Position numbers and translations under genes: made by a program. From Batkoa obscura (Eukaryota; Entomophthoromycota; Entomophthoromycetes; Entomophthorales; Batkoaceae), in the NCBI GenBank assembly GCA_030770535.1, contig JASVEC010000010.1:1442591-1506590 (forward strand): 64,000 nt of DNA. The letters are read 5' to 3'. The notes under the pieces were generated by a model. The model searched no databases. It was not told where the DNA came from and was given only the letters and a program-made list of their open reading frames with translations. This document shows positions 23,397 to 32,755 of the stretch, in pieces. The number at the start of each line of letters is the position of its first letter. Position 1 is the stretch's first letter.

Positions 23397-24486
23397 TTAT
23401 GCCCTATTTAAATTTTGTTTCCATTTGTTTTTTAATAAATCTGATATACAATTAAACTGCTTTTGCAGCTGTTCTTCTTCTAATGGTGGGCTCATATTTA
23501 AAATGGACATCATTTGTAATAGTTTGGCTGCTATATCATTATTATATGTAGGTAATTGTGTTTCATCTTTAAATAATTGTTGAATGGCAACTAAAGAAGA
23601 AATCAATTAACTACTATCATTAATTAATAACTAAAATAAAACTCACCTTCCAATTTATTCATCAAAGGAGCAATAACATGAATTTTGAAACTATTTAAAG
23701 TCATTGTTCTAACTGAAGTAAGCTTACTTCTTTTGAGTTGATTCACTTCAATTTGGTGAGGTAAAAATACACCTTCTAAATAAGGTAGTACAGTACCTAA
23801 AAAAAAGGACCAGAGTTCCACCACTCTAGTAGCTATTTTGTCCTCATGAATACCAGATAATTTAGCACTCAACGTAAACATACCAGCAGATAATAAACCA
23901 TTGTAAATATTATTTGAAAAGGTTACTAGGTCAGTTGTTTTTAAACAAGTTCTAGAAAATAATTAGGTATGAATTAAATAATAAAATAAATCAACTGAAC
24001 TTACCTTACATTTTCATTTAGTTCTTCAATTTTACCACCTAATCTTTCACCATTAAATAAAGGCAATACTTTAATAACTAAATGGGGCCAGTTTTCTTCT
24101 AAGGTTAAATTATCCTGTACTAAAGAGATATCTCGAGTCATTGATTTAACATCTAAACTAGATAATGACTTTTGCACTGCTGCAGTGGTATAAACACCAG
24201 CGTTAACTAAGTTAGATACTGAATTACTAAACAAACCTTGATTAGTAGCTGTTGTTCCTGTACTTAATAATGAATTGGCAAGATGTATGTTTAATGGAGA
24301 TATTAAGTTATTTGAAGTTAAGCTAGTTTTACTAGAATTAGAATGAAAAGAATGCATTGGTAATGGACTTTTGGATCCAAAATGAAAGTTACTTGTTTTA
24401 TGACTGGAAGTATAACTGCTTGTATCATCTAATAAATTACTATTTGATGGATTTTCCTTTTGTTTATTCTCACTATATGGAAGCAT
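23397..24486 (-). CDS. HbrB-like TORC2 subunit (Bit61/Protor type)
   Basis: Three exons (24005-24486, 23647-23951, 23397-23590) give 326 aa. The first 130 residues are Ser/Asn-rich and disordered. The remainder matches the HbrB domain: KVLPLFNGERLGGKIEELNENV, then FFLGTVLPYLEGVFLPHQIEV, SVRTMTLNSFKIHVIAPLMNKLE. HbrB proteins (Bit2/Bit61 in yeast, Protor/PRR5 in animals, HbrB in Aspergillus) are non-catalytic subunits of TOR complex 2 and affect actin and hyphal branching. Recognition rests on these motifs only. Confidence 0.82.
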
Positions 24487-24856
24487 GGCAAAATTTAGCT
24501 GATATTTTATTTGTTAAAGAAATCAAAAGTGCCTTTAATTTTGAACTAAAATTAAAATGATCTAGTTGTTTAATAATAACATGTTTGGAATAATTACTAT
24601 AAATGATTTTATTGAGTTAAAAATCATAATCAATATGTTATGTAATTAACAATGGCAATAGAATAAATATGATAAAGTAGTACTTATAGTTTAATGTAAC
24701 ATGATATGCTTAATTCATTTAGAATAACTACTTAATCCATATAGAATCATTTATTAAACTAATATATTTTATTTACTTCAATAATTCGAAAAAATGATGA
24801 GATTTTAAAGAATTAATATTTTTATATTGAATAAAAAAACCTTGGATGAAACGACA
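24487..24856. other. Intergenic, no gene seen
   Basis: Upstream region of the HbrB-like gene and 3' end of SEC62. A TAATTATTAA-rich sequence with no ORF of interest. Confidence 0.6.
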
Positions 24857-25716
24857 TTATTGTTTAGAATCCGCTACAATTTCTTCTACTTCACCTTCTT
24901 CTTCAACATATCCTTTTCTTGGGCTATCATCTTCTTCTAAAAGAGGGTCACTTGATTTTGTTTGAAGGTCCTCAGAAGTAAGTTGAGCTTTGTTTTTTTT
25001 ATTTGTTTTGGATTTAACCTTTTTTGGTGGTGGTGGTACATCCCAAGCATATAATGGGACAAAAGACTCAAAGAAACCCACATCTTCATAAAGATTTGGA
25101 AATAGCCAAATACCTGGAGCAGCCACTACTTTAGTTATAATATAAAGTATAAATCTTATTATAGTAATAACAAATAAAAAGCCTAAAAATCCAAGACCTG
25201 CCATGGATAAATACCAAGCACCATCTTTCATAAAATTGGGCCATAATGGGAATAATACTACCGCAAAAATACCTGCTAATACTAAAATACCCATAAAATA
25301 ATTTTTGACTTGGGAACCTTGATAAATCCAAACATAATAAAAGTCTTCTTCATAAGTTTTTTCTTGAGTATAATGTAATTCTCCAGCACCAGACTCTTTT
25401 GAACAACGGATAACCAATTGGTTTTCAACTAATGGTTTTAATAATTCAATAGCTTCCTCTCTTGTTTCTAATGTTTTATTGATGACTCCTTTTGCCTCAG
25501 GTTTCATTAAAGAGTTGATACCACTCTTTCCTTTTAATAATAAATTTAATTTTTTTAAATAAAGTGGATCTGAAATTAAATTTTACCTTTAAAATAGAGA
25601 ACTCTTTGGCCATTTAATTTACCTTGACGGGCACGTAAACCTGATTTTTTAGAATCCAAAAGGTAATCGGCTAATTGTTTGACTCCTTTTGGTGGTTGAT
25701 TTGTGGCTGTACTCAT
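24857..25716 (-). CDS. SEC62: SEC62 translocon subunit
   Basis: Two exons (25587-25716, 24857-25530) give 267 aa. Sec62 belongs to the Sec62/63 complex for post-translational import into the endoplasmic reticulum. Seen: an N-terminal cytosolic domain (LADYLLDSKKSGLRARQGKLN, GQRVLYFKG, ALYWLLKP-like EAIELLKPLVE), KTYEEDFYYVWIYQG, two membrane spans (YFMGILVLAGIFAVVLFPLW, LGFLGFLFVITIIRFILYII) and the family block FPNLYEDVGFFESFVPLYAWD. The C-terminus is Lys-rich then acidic, which usually binds the ribosome or Sec63. The first intron (25531-25586) interrupts at GKSG. Confidence 0.94.
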
Positions 25717-26515
25717 TTTCTTTTAAAACTTGGAATACAATAAAAAGTTATTTGTATTTACTAAAATAAAGCTTTAAGCTTATTTGTATCACATTCGCAC
25801 TTTATAAATCTTTAGCCAATCATTTAATTACTTCTTCTTTTTTACTTTCAACCAATTAAATTTCGATACATTCGAAAAACAATGAGTAGAATGGTGGAGA
25901 TTAGCTTTGTTAATGTAAAAATAATTTATTAATAAAATATACATAAAATAGACAGTTTTACTATTTAAGAAATAACAGAGTATTGTTATTAATTTATATT
26001 AGTAGGATGTCTTTATTACTTCTAATTTATCTTTATGGCAAATAGGTTATATCCTAATAAACTCTTAATGATTTGAAACCGAAAATAAAATTACTGTTTT
26101 AATAAAAGATAGAGATGTATTTTTTTGTTTAAAGATTTTACTGGTAATTTTTCCATCTAAGCAGGGCTTAAAAATGGAAAAAAAAATGAAACCAAAAACA
26201 CCCTCGGATACTACTTTTAAATAATACTAATAATATTACCAATACTGTTAATTCTAAAATTCAAATACATTATTGTGTTATTTATGTATTTTAAATAAGA
26301 CTATGTAAAATTTCCCTCTGGGCGTTTATTATCACTGTGAAGTATATTAAAACATAATTTGATTTTAAAATTTTCTTAGAATATCAAAAATGATCAAAAA
26401 TGATCAAAAATAATTGGAAAAATAGGATCACTTTTATTACATACATTACACAACATTGAATTATAATATTACCAATCCAGCAATAATATTATAAGTCAAA
26501 TGCTTGTTTAGAGAT
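25717..26515. other. Intergenic with one small element
   Basis: SEC62 promoter side and 3' end of the SUN-family gene. Contains the element at 26111-26210; otherwise no gene. Confidence 0.6.
26111..26210 (-). mobile_element. Small TIR element (MITE), copy 7
   Basis: Degenerate: AGAGATGTATTTTTTTGTTT at the left, CAAAAACACCCTCGG at the right. The core reads CATCTAAGCAGGGCTTAAAA, losing the GCGCT centre. Confidence 0.7.
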
Positions 26516-27751
26516 TTAGCTTAATATAATTGAAGCTGTATTTCCAGGCGGAACAGAAATAGTACATGCCGTATTAATATTGTTATTTAAATCCAATATA
26601 CAAGGCTTATTAGTTACTGATTGACAGTTATTACATTTAATTTCAATCTTATATAATAAATTGCTACTACTTTTATGTAAACTAATACCAAAATTGGGAT
26701 TAACAGTCAATGACATATATGTTAAAGATTGGGCACCTTGACCAATACCTAATACATAAGGTGCCCAATTACCATATGGTTTATTAGCATCACCCCAAAT
26801 ACATTTACTTGAATCACTATTTTTTGGATTAACATAATATTGAGCAGATGTACCTTGCCAATAAGTAGAAGGAGGGGAATTTATTATTTGATTGCTACAT
26901 TGTGGCTCAGCAACAGTTGGTATAATCATAGCTTCATTTCCTGGATAAACAGTTTGACAAAAAGAAACCGCTTCATTTAATTCTGATTTAATATTGACAT
27001 TATTTAAAGATAAACTACATAATGGTTTATCTTTAAAAGGTAATTGTAAATTGCCATTATTATCACAATATAAACCACCATTCATTGAACCACATTCAGG
27101 TCCATTAGGACATTTCGAAGTTGGATCCCATTGACTTGAATAATAACCTGATTTGCATGCATAAGGACACCATTTACCATAAGTACATTGTTGATCTGGT
27201 GACATAGCCCATCCAGCATTTAATTGATCTTTTGTTATTGGCGTTATTAATGAATCATTAGGTAATTTACATGTTTTACTATTTCCAGTATTATAATTAT
27301 CATTATTATATGTATTATTATTATTGTTATTACTTGGCTCTGCAGTTGGTATTATAGAATATGTACTTGAGCTTGATGAAGGTGTTTGAATTGGGTTGTA
27401 GCTACTGTGATATTGTGGTGATTGATAGTTATTATTACTATTGTAATTATTATAACCCTTATAATTATTATAAGACGTATTTTTAACTTGTGTAGTTGTA
27501 GTTAATGTAGAAGTATTAATTATGGCAGTAGGAATGGTACTAGTTGTAGCTACAGCTTGTGTATATTGGTTGTTGTGATTAATATTATTATATTGAACGT
27601 TACTATAATCAATAGTACTATAATCAATATTACTGTTTTGATTCAAATTATAATAGGGTTGATTTTGTATCCCATATTTTAAACGATATCTTTGAGAAGT
27701 ATAACAATTAAATAAGGTAAAAAATAAGATATTATTTAAAATAAGTAACAT
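26516..27751 (-). CDS. SUN-family (Sim1/Uth1/Sun4) cell-wall protein
   Basis: Single exon, 411 aa. Signal peptide (MLLILNNILFFTLFNCYTSQ), then a 140-residue Asn/Tyr/Thr/Ser-rich spacer. The SUN domain has DQQCTYGKWCPYACKSGYYS, CGSMNGGLYCDNNGNLQLPF, VSFCQTVYPGNEAMIIPT, STYWQGTSAQYYVNP, CIWGDANKPYGNWAPYVLG. The family is secreted beta-glucosidase-like, acting on beta-1,3-glucan during septation, wall assembly and cell separation. A possible extra cysteine-rich tail (EIKCNNCQ, residues ~375-400) extends beyond the usual domain. The conserved domain is complete. Confidence 0.93.
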   Translation of the reverse strand: MLLILNNILFFTLFNCYTSQRYRLKYGIQNQPYYNLNQNSNIDYSTIDYSNVQYNNINHNNQYTQAVATTSTIPTAIINTSTLTTTTQVKNTSYNNYKGYNNYNSNNNYQSPQYHSSYNPIQTPSSSSSTYSIIPTAEPSNNNNNNTYNNDNYNTGNSKTCKLPNDSLITPITKDQLNAGWAMSPDQQCTYGKWCPYACKSGYYSSQWDPTSKCPNGPECGSMNGGLYCDNNGNLQLPFKDKPLCSLSLNNVNIKSELNEAVSFCQTVYPGNEAMIIPTVAEPQCSNQIINSPPSTYWQGTSAQYYVNPKNSDSSKCIWGDANKPYGNWAPYVLGIGQGAQSLTYMSLTVNPNFGISLHKSSSNLLYKIEIKCNNCQSVTNKPCILDLNNNINTACTISVPPGNTASIILS

Positions 27752-29346
27752 ATTAAATATAATAAAAAGAATAAAAAAACAGTAAAAGATAATTTCAAAA
27801 TTGTTTTTTTTATTGTTTATTTTTTTATTGTTTATTTTTCCCCATTAATTATCAATTAATTTCTTTCTAGTAAGAGTAATTCAATTCGTGGGGATCAATA
27901 ATTTTATTGTTGATGGATTTACATCCTTAATTTCTGTTCTTTATGTTTAAGCCTTGTAAATCAATTCATCAATTTTTATGCTAATTAAAATCAAACCTTA
28001 AAATTTCAAGAATTTATGCTAGTTTATTTTTATCATCAAAACTTTATTAACAGAAGCCTCTCCTTCTTATCTCATATGGTTCTAATTTGTATATTTAAAT
28101 TACGCCTATTATTAGCATTATTTGTTTTATTTTATTGTTGATGTATTTATTATCATAATATATTTAATGTATGTTATTATTATTACAAGCTTTTTTAAAC
28201 GTACATAAATTCAACGCTAAGCAATGAATTATAAAAAGTGTTGGAAAGAGTTATAAAACCCTGACACCTGGTAAAAAAGGGACAAATTAAATGCTTTGTG
28301 ACCATATTTTTAAAATTTTGTTACTGATATTATAAATTACTATTCAACTTTATTTAATCATCATCTTATGCAAAATTATTGAGTTTTTAATTTGAAGAAT
28401 TTAGTTTATTAATAAATTTCCTACTTAGAAATATATAAATAATCTTTTCAATTCCTACATTGATAAACCAAGCCTAGATTATGAAACGCAATATCACAGA
28501 TAGTTTAAAAATGCCAAGATGATATTAAGTCACGATAAACGAGTAATAATTTTTATTCCTCAATTCCGTTTAAGTTTAATATAACTATAATTAGCTTAAC
28601 GTTTATAATTTAACTTAACTTAGCTTAAAGAAGTTATTATAAGTTTATATCAATATATAAGATATGGAGGTATTTTTTTGGTTTTATCACTATCTCCACT
28701 TCTTAGGCGCTGTTTGAGTGGAGAAATTGTTAGTAAAATTAAACAAAAATATATATCCCTATATGCTTTATCCTTTCCTTTGAATCGCCCAAAACACTAT
28801 AGAGATGGCTATTATTGTTAACAAGCTTGTTGCTTGAATTAAACTTTTATTATAAGCTCATTTTTATCTTGCTTTGCAACTAATTATTATCTTATAGAAA
28901 TTTAGATGTTGATTCGAATAGAAGGGATGTCTTGATTTAGAGACTTTTAATGACTAAATTGTTCAAAAGAGGCAACACAAAACACTCTCGTTTGAAGCTT
29001 TCTACCTTACTTGCTATAAACTCTCAAGAGCTAACTCTGTTTAAGATCTTTTTACTAACTTATACATAGTCATTATATTTACCAATGAAATGTTTACAAC
29101 TTTAGTATCAAGAGTTTTAAAAACCTTTTAATAATCATGCTAACTATTACTATTTATAAAAGTACCGTTGAACATACTTTGTTAGAATAATATTATTGAT
29201 CACTTTGTTAAATATTTACAGTCTATCATAGTAAATATTAATTTGTTAACTAATACTATTAAAACTTAGTTTAATATGGCAATGTTATCCGTTGACTATA
29301 ATAATAAAGGATAATATTGGCAAATATAGTAGACAAATATAAAAGT
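27752..29346. other. Gene-free left flank of the repeat island
   Basis: SUN-gene promoter side, then AT-rich DNA with one small element (28662-28764). The SUN start is preceded by two copies of TTTTTTATTGTTTATTTTT near 27805-27840. Nothing else seen. Confidence 0.6.
28662..28764 (+). mobile_element. Small TIR element (MITE), copy 8
   Basis: ATATGGAGGTAT at the left, ATATCCCTATAT at the right. Internal GAGTGGAGAAATTGTTAGTA intact; the spacer after it is shortened. Confidence 0.8.
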
Positions 29347-29962
29347 ATATGGGGATGTCTAAGTTGGTTGCATTTTTTTATCCAACTTTTAGATATTTTA
29401 GAGTTTAAAAACTGCTTAAAATCCTGTAAAAGTAAATTTTTTATTAAAGCAAAAGTACCCACAGCATAGTTTTAGATCATTTTATTTATAATTTATAGGT
29501 TAAACAAAATTTCTATTAAATTTAATAGAAATTCCCGGATCAAAAAGACTTTTGCTAATATAATATATATATCGATATTAATCAAATTTATATTATTTAA
29601 ATAGATAAATATTTTTGTAAAACCTCATTCAGAGATATTTATTATTGACTGCTTTATAGTTAACGTTGCAGATTTGCTATTAAATAAATAAATAAATAAA
29701 TAAATAATTTTAATATTATAATTATATTATTAACATATCACTAAGTCAATAAATAGCTACATAAGAAAGAATAAGAGCAGTATAATAACAGTTTTTGTTT
29801 ATTATTACAATTACTTACCTTTTAACTATTTGTTAATTTATTTTTGATAAATATCATCATTATTTGAGGATGTTTTTTTGGTTTCATTACTTTTCGATTT
29901 TTTAAGCGTTATTTGAGCGGAAAGATTGTTAGCAAAATTCTTGAACAAATACATCCCTATAT
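29347..29962 (+). repeat. Left member of a large inverted pair (~0.6 kb)
   Basis: Exact-looking reverse complement of 31651-32266. The coordinate sum 61613 holds from 29347 to 29946, so there is no net indel over 600 bp; a 3-bp difference lies at the inner end. The unit begins ATATGGGGATGT and ends ACATCCCTATAT, the same termini as the small elements, and carries one small element at its inner end (29862-29962). A (TAAA)n run lies at 29691-29717. It therefore looks like a longer non-coding relative of the small elements, present twice. Confidence 0.9.
29862..29962 (+). mobile_element. Small TIR element (MITE), copy 9
   Basis: Forms the inner end of the left 0.6-kb unit. TTTGAGGATGT at the left, ACATCCCTATAT at the right, core AAGCGTTATTTGAGCGG. 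Confidence 0.82.
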
Positions 29963-30376
29963 GTTTTATATTATCCTCAAAACAACTTTAAATATTTAAT
30001 AAACACATAATTGGTTCATTTTATTTATTAAAAATAAAATGCAAGCTTTTGTAATTAGATTTTAAAATAAATTTTTTAAAGGTTTTAATATAATAGGGAG
30101 AAGCACATTATACAAACACTATAATTCATTTACATCAATTTCAAAAGTTATTTATAATGACTTGGAATTTATAGAGTTTTATAATAAAATAAAACAAAAT
30201 AAACGTTATTGAAATTTATTATTAATAATAATAAACTTAATCAAGCAATGTATAAAATTAATGCTTTGAGGGAAACAAGAAATAAAAATCAACAAGTAAT
30301 ATTATTATTAACTATAACTTTATTATGTTTTCTTGAGAAATATAAAAAAACTAAAAACAAGCAATTCAAAAATATT
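29963..30376. other. Spacer of the inverted pair, no gene seen
   Basis: AT-rich, with an AAAATAAAACAAAATAAA run near 30185. A weak ORF (30209-30505) merely runs into the next small element. Confidence 0.6.
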
Positions 30377-30484
30377 ATATGGGGATGTTTTTTTACGTTT
30401 AAGGATTTTACTAAGAATTTTTCCGCTCAAATAGTGTTAAAAGGTGGAAAAAGTAATGAAGCCAAAAAAAAACACTCCCATATA
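30377..30484 (-). mobile_element. Small TIR element (MITE), copy 10
   Basis: Well preserved: ATATGGGGATGT to ACTCCCATAT, core GCTCAAATAGTGTTAAAAGG. Lies immediately left of the internal subtelomeric copy. Confidence 0.85.
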
Positions 30485-30516
30485 GTAAATATTTTAATAA
30501 TCTAAAAGACAAAACA

Positions 30517-30978
30517 TGTGAAATATTACTTTGTCAGTCCCATGGTTAATTATAGTATAACAATCGCCTAAGCTGTTATATTCTTGAATTCAGAGAAAAT
30601 CAATCCCATGTTCTTATTTTGATTTGTTATGAGAATTTCTAGCTCCATCCAAAAGAATACTATCCTCTCATTTTGATATTTATACTTTTCAGAGTATAAA
30701 AGAGTTTACAGAGTATAGTAGTTCAAGGCTTTTTAATTGAATTATCCCTGATACCTCGAACATTTAATAAAGCCACTAAGTTTTCTTAATAATATTTTAC
30801 GTAGATTTACATCAGTATTGTCTATTATATTTGTCTTATATAGCTTGTAACCTATTACGTGCCATTCTTCATAATCCAAGTCTATCTTGGTCACATAAAC
30901 TAAGACCTTTCGACTTATAGTGTAGTCAACCCAGCAATAGTTTTTCTTGATTCCAAATACTGAGTACCAGATTTCACA
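30517..30978. repeat. Internal copy of the telomere-adjacent element
   Basis: Clearly homologous, same orientation, to 62791-63213, which abuts the telomere. Shared blocks include TCAGTCCCATGGTTAATTAT, CTTTTCAGAGTATAAAAGAG and the end GTA(C/T)CAGATTTCACA. The match ends exactly where TTAGGG repeats begin at the chromosome end. The internal copy has about 37 bp near its right end that the telomeric copy lacks. By eye the two differ at one position in five to ten. Confidence 0.88.
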
Positions 30979-31014
30979 AACAGTAACTGAATTAACATTT
31001 TTCAAATATATCAA
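30742..31014 (-). pseudogene. 90-codon ORF in the subtelomeric element
   Basis: Open on the minus strand over most of the element; readable parts include YEEWHVIGYKLYKTNI and LRKILLRKLSGFIKC. Composition is protein-like (Trp, Cys, charged residues), unlike the random ORFs nearby. It could be a relic of a mobile-element protein. No family recognised. Confidence 0.3.
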
Positions 31015-31650
31015 AAATGGATTTATATAATGTGTCCAGTATACAGCTAGAAAATTATTTAAAAATTAAAGCAAAAATTAATATACAGACAGACACAGTA
31101 AACTATCTTAAATTTCAAAAGTTTTTATATTCTATATTTAAAAAAGTTTATAAAGTAAACTGTAGTTCAAATTTTAATTTTGATTTTGATTTTTTTGCTG
31201 AGTATTGTAAAAAAGTATAATTAGTAAATTTTTGAAAATTTTTCACAATGGAAAAATAGTTTTAAAGTATTAAGTAAAATAAAAGATGTTAATTATTTTA
31301 AATTTGAAGTTTTTATTTGTAAATATAACAAAACTAATAACTTAACTGTCAATAATACGAAAATAAATATAATCTTTAAAAAGTATAAGAAATAAAAATA
31401 TGAAAAAAATACAAAAAACATAAGCTATTAAAAGTGTTTATATTTTACTAAATATAACAATAAACTACATTGCTATCTAGTATTTGATAGATTAAAAAAA
31501 AGTGATATGATTCTAATTAAAGTTATGAAGTCTTTAAAAAATAGAAAAATTAAAAGATCAACTCCAGTTTATCTTACAAAAATAGCAGAAACTTTAAAAG
31601 TTTCGATACTTATTAAATAGTTTACTAAATGATCGAAAGCAATTATTAAA
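31015..31650. other. Right part of the spacer, no gene seen
   Basis: AT-rich with a 67-codon ORF (31017-31220) starting back-to-back with the 90-codon ORF. It has no recognisable motif. Possibly more of the same decayed element. Confidence 0.5.
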
Positions 31651-31751
31651 TGAGGATGTATTTTTTGTTCAAGAATTTTGCTAACAATCTTTCCGCTCAA
31701 ATAACGCTTAAAAAATCGAAAAGTAATGAAACCAAAAAAACATCCTCAAAT
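31651..31751 (-). mobile_element. Small TIR element (MITE), copy 11
   Basis: Inner end of the right 0.6-kb unit; reverse complement of copy 9 apart from a 3-bp length difference at its left end. Confidence 0.82.
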
Positions 31752-32266
31752 AATGATGATATTTATCAAAAATAAATTAACAAATAGTTAAAAGGTAAGT
31801 AATTGTAATAATAAACAAAAACTGTTATTATACTGCTCTTATTCTTTCTTATGTAGCTATTTATTGACTTAGTGATATGTTAATAATATAATTATAATAT
31901 TAAAATTATTTATTTATTTATTTATTTATTTAATAGCAAATCTGCAACGTTAACTATAAAGCAGTCAATAATAAATATCTCTGAATGAGGTTTTACAAAA
32001 ATATTTATCTATTTAAATAATATAAATTTGATTAATATCGATATATATATTATATTAGCAAAAGTCTTTTTGATCCGGGAATTTCTATTAAATTTAATAG
32101 AAATTTTGTTTAACCTATAAATTATAAATAAAATGATCTAAAACTATGCTGTGGGTACTTTTGCTTTAATAAAAAATTTACTTTTACAGGATTTTAAGCA
32201 GTTTTTAAACTCTAAAATATCTAAAAGTTGGATAAAAAAATGCAACTAACTTAGACATCCCCATAT
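31651..32266 (-). repeat. Right member of the large inverted pair (~0.6 kb)
   Basis: Reverse complement of 29347-29962, ending outward in ACATCCCCATAT. The two units enclose 1.7 kb and could pair into a long hairpin. Confidence 0.9.
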
Positions 32267-32755
32267 CTCAATTAAATCACTATTAAAGATGAATTTTTAT
32301 AGCAAAAGCTAAGTAATTACTTGTAGGGTTTTTTCAAGTATACCTGTTTAAAAACAACTTTATTTTTAAAAATTTAATTTTAAAGTAAACATTCTACACA
32401 AATTATAATTTTTAATTATCTCATATAAAATTAATTCTCAATTAGTATTTTAAAATAAGTATCAAAGATAGCTAAATAAGTATTATAATAAAAAATATCA
32501 TTATATGCAAACGATATTTTTATTAAAAGCTAAATATCTATTTTCATATAATAATTATTTATACACAATCTATCATCTATTACACTATTTTCATTATTAT
32601 AGACTTATTAAACTGCCATATTTCTAAAACAAATCCAAGCCTATGGTGATTAATTTGGGTATTAATTTTCTAAACTAATTAGATCAAAAGAGGAATTAGT
32701 CAGCCAATAAATCGTAATTAGGTCAACAAAATTTACTTTTTTAAAAAAATAACAA
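32267..32755. other. Upstream region of UBR1
   Basis: No ORF or RNA seen. The repeat island ends at 32266, so all promoter elements of the next gene must lie in these 489 bp unless they extend into the repeat. Confidence 0.6.

Noticed and set aside
29271-29462. 63-codon ORF in the left 0.6-kb unit
   Set aside because: Runs across the unit's boundary into flanking DNA, so it cannot be an element gene.
30209-30505. 98-codon ORF
   Set aside because: Second half is only the small element at 30377-30484 read through.
31017-31220. 67-codon ORF back-to-back with the 90-codon frame
   Set aside because: No motif, strongly AT-driven composition; kept only as part of the gene-free spacer.
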